DNA of 20,774 nucleotides, taken from IMG/VR virus record IMGVR_UViG_3300044972_000644, positions 1 to 20,774 of that record, one strand, 5' to 3'. Shown piece after piece: positions 20,654-20,774 of the stretch. The notes beneath the pieces were generated by a model, which was not told the DNA's origin, did no database searches, and worked only from the letters and a program-made list of their open reading frames with translations. A program made the position numbers and the translations under genes. Source of the DNA: a virus. Each line of letters starts with the position of its first letter. The stretch's first letter is position 1.

Positions 20654-20774
20654 TTATTTGTTAACGTATTTTTGACCAATAATTCTATCTATGTGAAATT
20701 GATGTACTTTCTTTTCTGATTTCATCATTACTTTTAAAAGTCTCTCAAGCCATTCTGTGTAGAACCTTGATGTA
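20654..20774 (-). CDS. C-terminal end of an unidentified gene (partial)
   Basis: From the window edge one minus-strand frame is open for 39 codons to TAA at 20654-20656. It reads SRFYTEWLERLLKVMMKSEK, then KVHQFHIDRIIGQKYVNK. It is helical and basic and its codon use matches neighbouring genes. The start lies outside the window. By position it could be the end of a terminase or another head-operon gene, but nothing in these residues proves that. Confidence 0.6.
   Translation of the reverse strand, partial: TSRFYTEWLERLLKVMMKSEKKVHQFHIDRIIGQKYVNK

Overview
This window looks like part of an AT-rich tailed-phage genome, or a prophage, whose host belongs to the Bacteroidota. The grounds for that host are: promoters of the Bacteroidota type (TTG, then 17-19 nt, then TAnnTTTG); A/T-rich translation starts without Shine-Dalgarno sequences; and gene families I recognise from Bacteroidota phages (a DUF6291-like replication protein, a coiled-coil membrane protein of the DUF6549/DUF6808 kind, GTVTSV/DWxTFNGK-type tail fibres). 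Every gene I accept lies on the minus strand, so transcription runs from right (20774) to left (1). I saw no integrase, tRNA, CRISPR array or insertion sequence.

Layout in the direction of transcription. The head module (20774-12688) holds the end of an unknown gene, a small class I methyltransferase, a 25-residue Cys peptide, a portal-like protein with a Cys cluster, a MuF-type minor head protein, a small basic protein overlapping a scaffold-like protein, then the probable major capsid protein (MCP), a Cys-containing 337-aa virion protein and a tail-completion-like protein. The fibre module (12691-8239) holds an 829-aa fibre, a lectin-like protein, a 68-aa protein and two tandem paralogues. 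The lysis and membrane module (8239-5653) holds a GH24 lysozyme, a holin-like protein, a single-TM protein, a PAS + HisKA protein without an ATPase domain, a 66-aa protein and a coiled-coil protein with two TM segments. A single-gene unit (5575-5258) follows. The replication and recombination module (5215-62) holds an SSB-like protein, a coiled-coil protein, an HTH-like protein, a PD-(D/E)XK exonuclease, a metallopeptidase, a VRR-NUC nuclease and the DUF6291-like protein. No tape-measure or major tail protein gene lies between head and fibre genes, which suggests a short-tailed virion.

The least ordinary signals are in RNA. (1) The MCP gene ends in a heptamer A AAC CCA that abuts its UAG stop, then a 7-nt spacer and a strong hairpin. 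The -1 frame stays open for 26 more codons. This is a textbook layout for programmed -1 frameshifting and would make a minor, C-terminally extended capsid protein. (2) The MCP gene has its own promoter, interleaved with the preceding terminator, and its roughly 560-nt leader is packed with helices plus a clear pseudoknot. (3) Upstream of the DUF6291-like gene, two hairpins carry an 11-nt complementary segment in their loop regions, next to a U-run and the start codon. (4) The orphan PAS-HisKA protein inside the lysis operon is an unusual protein feature.

All domain calls come from reading motifs by eye; no database search was run.
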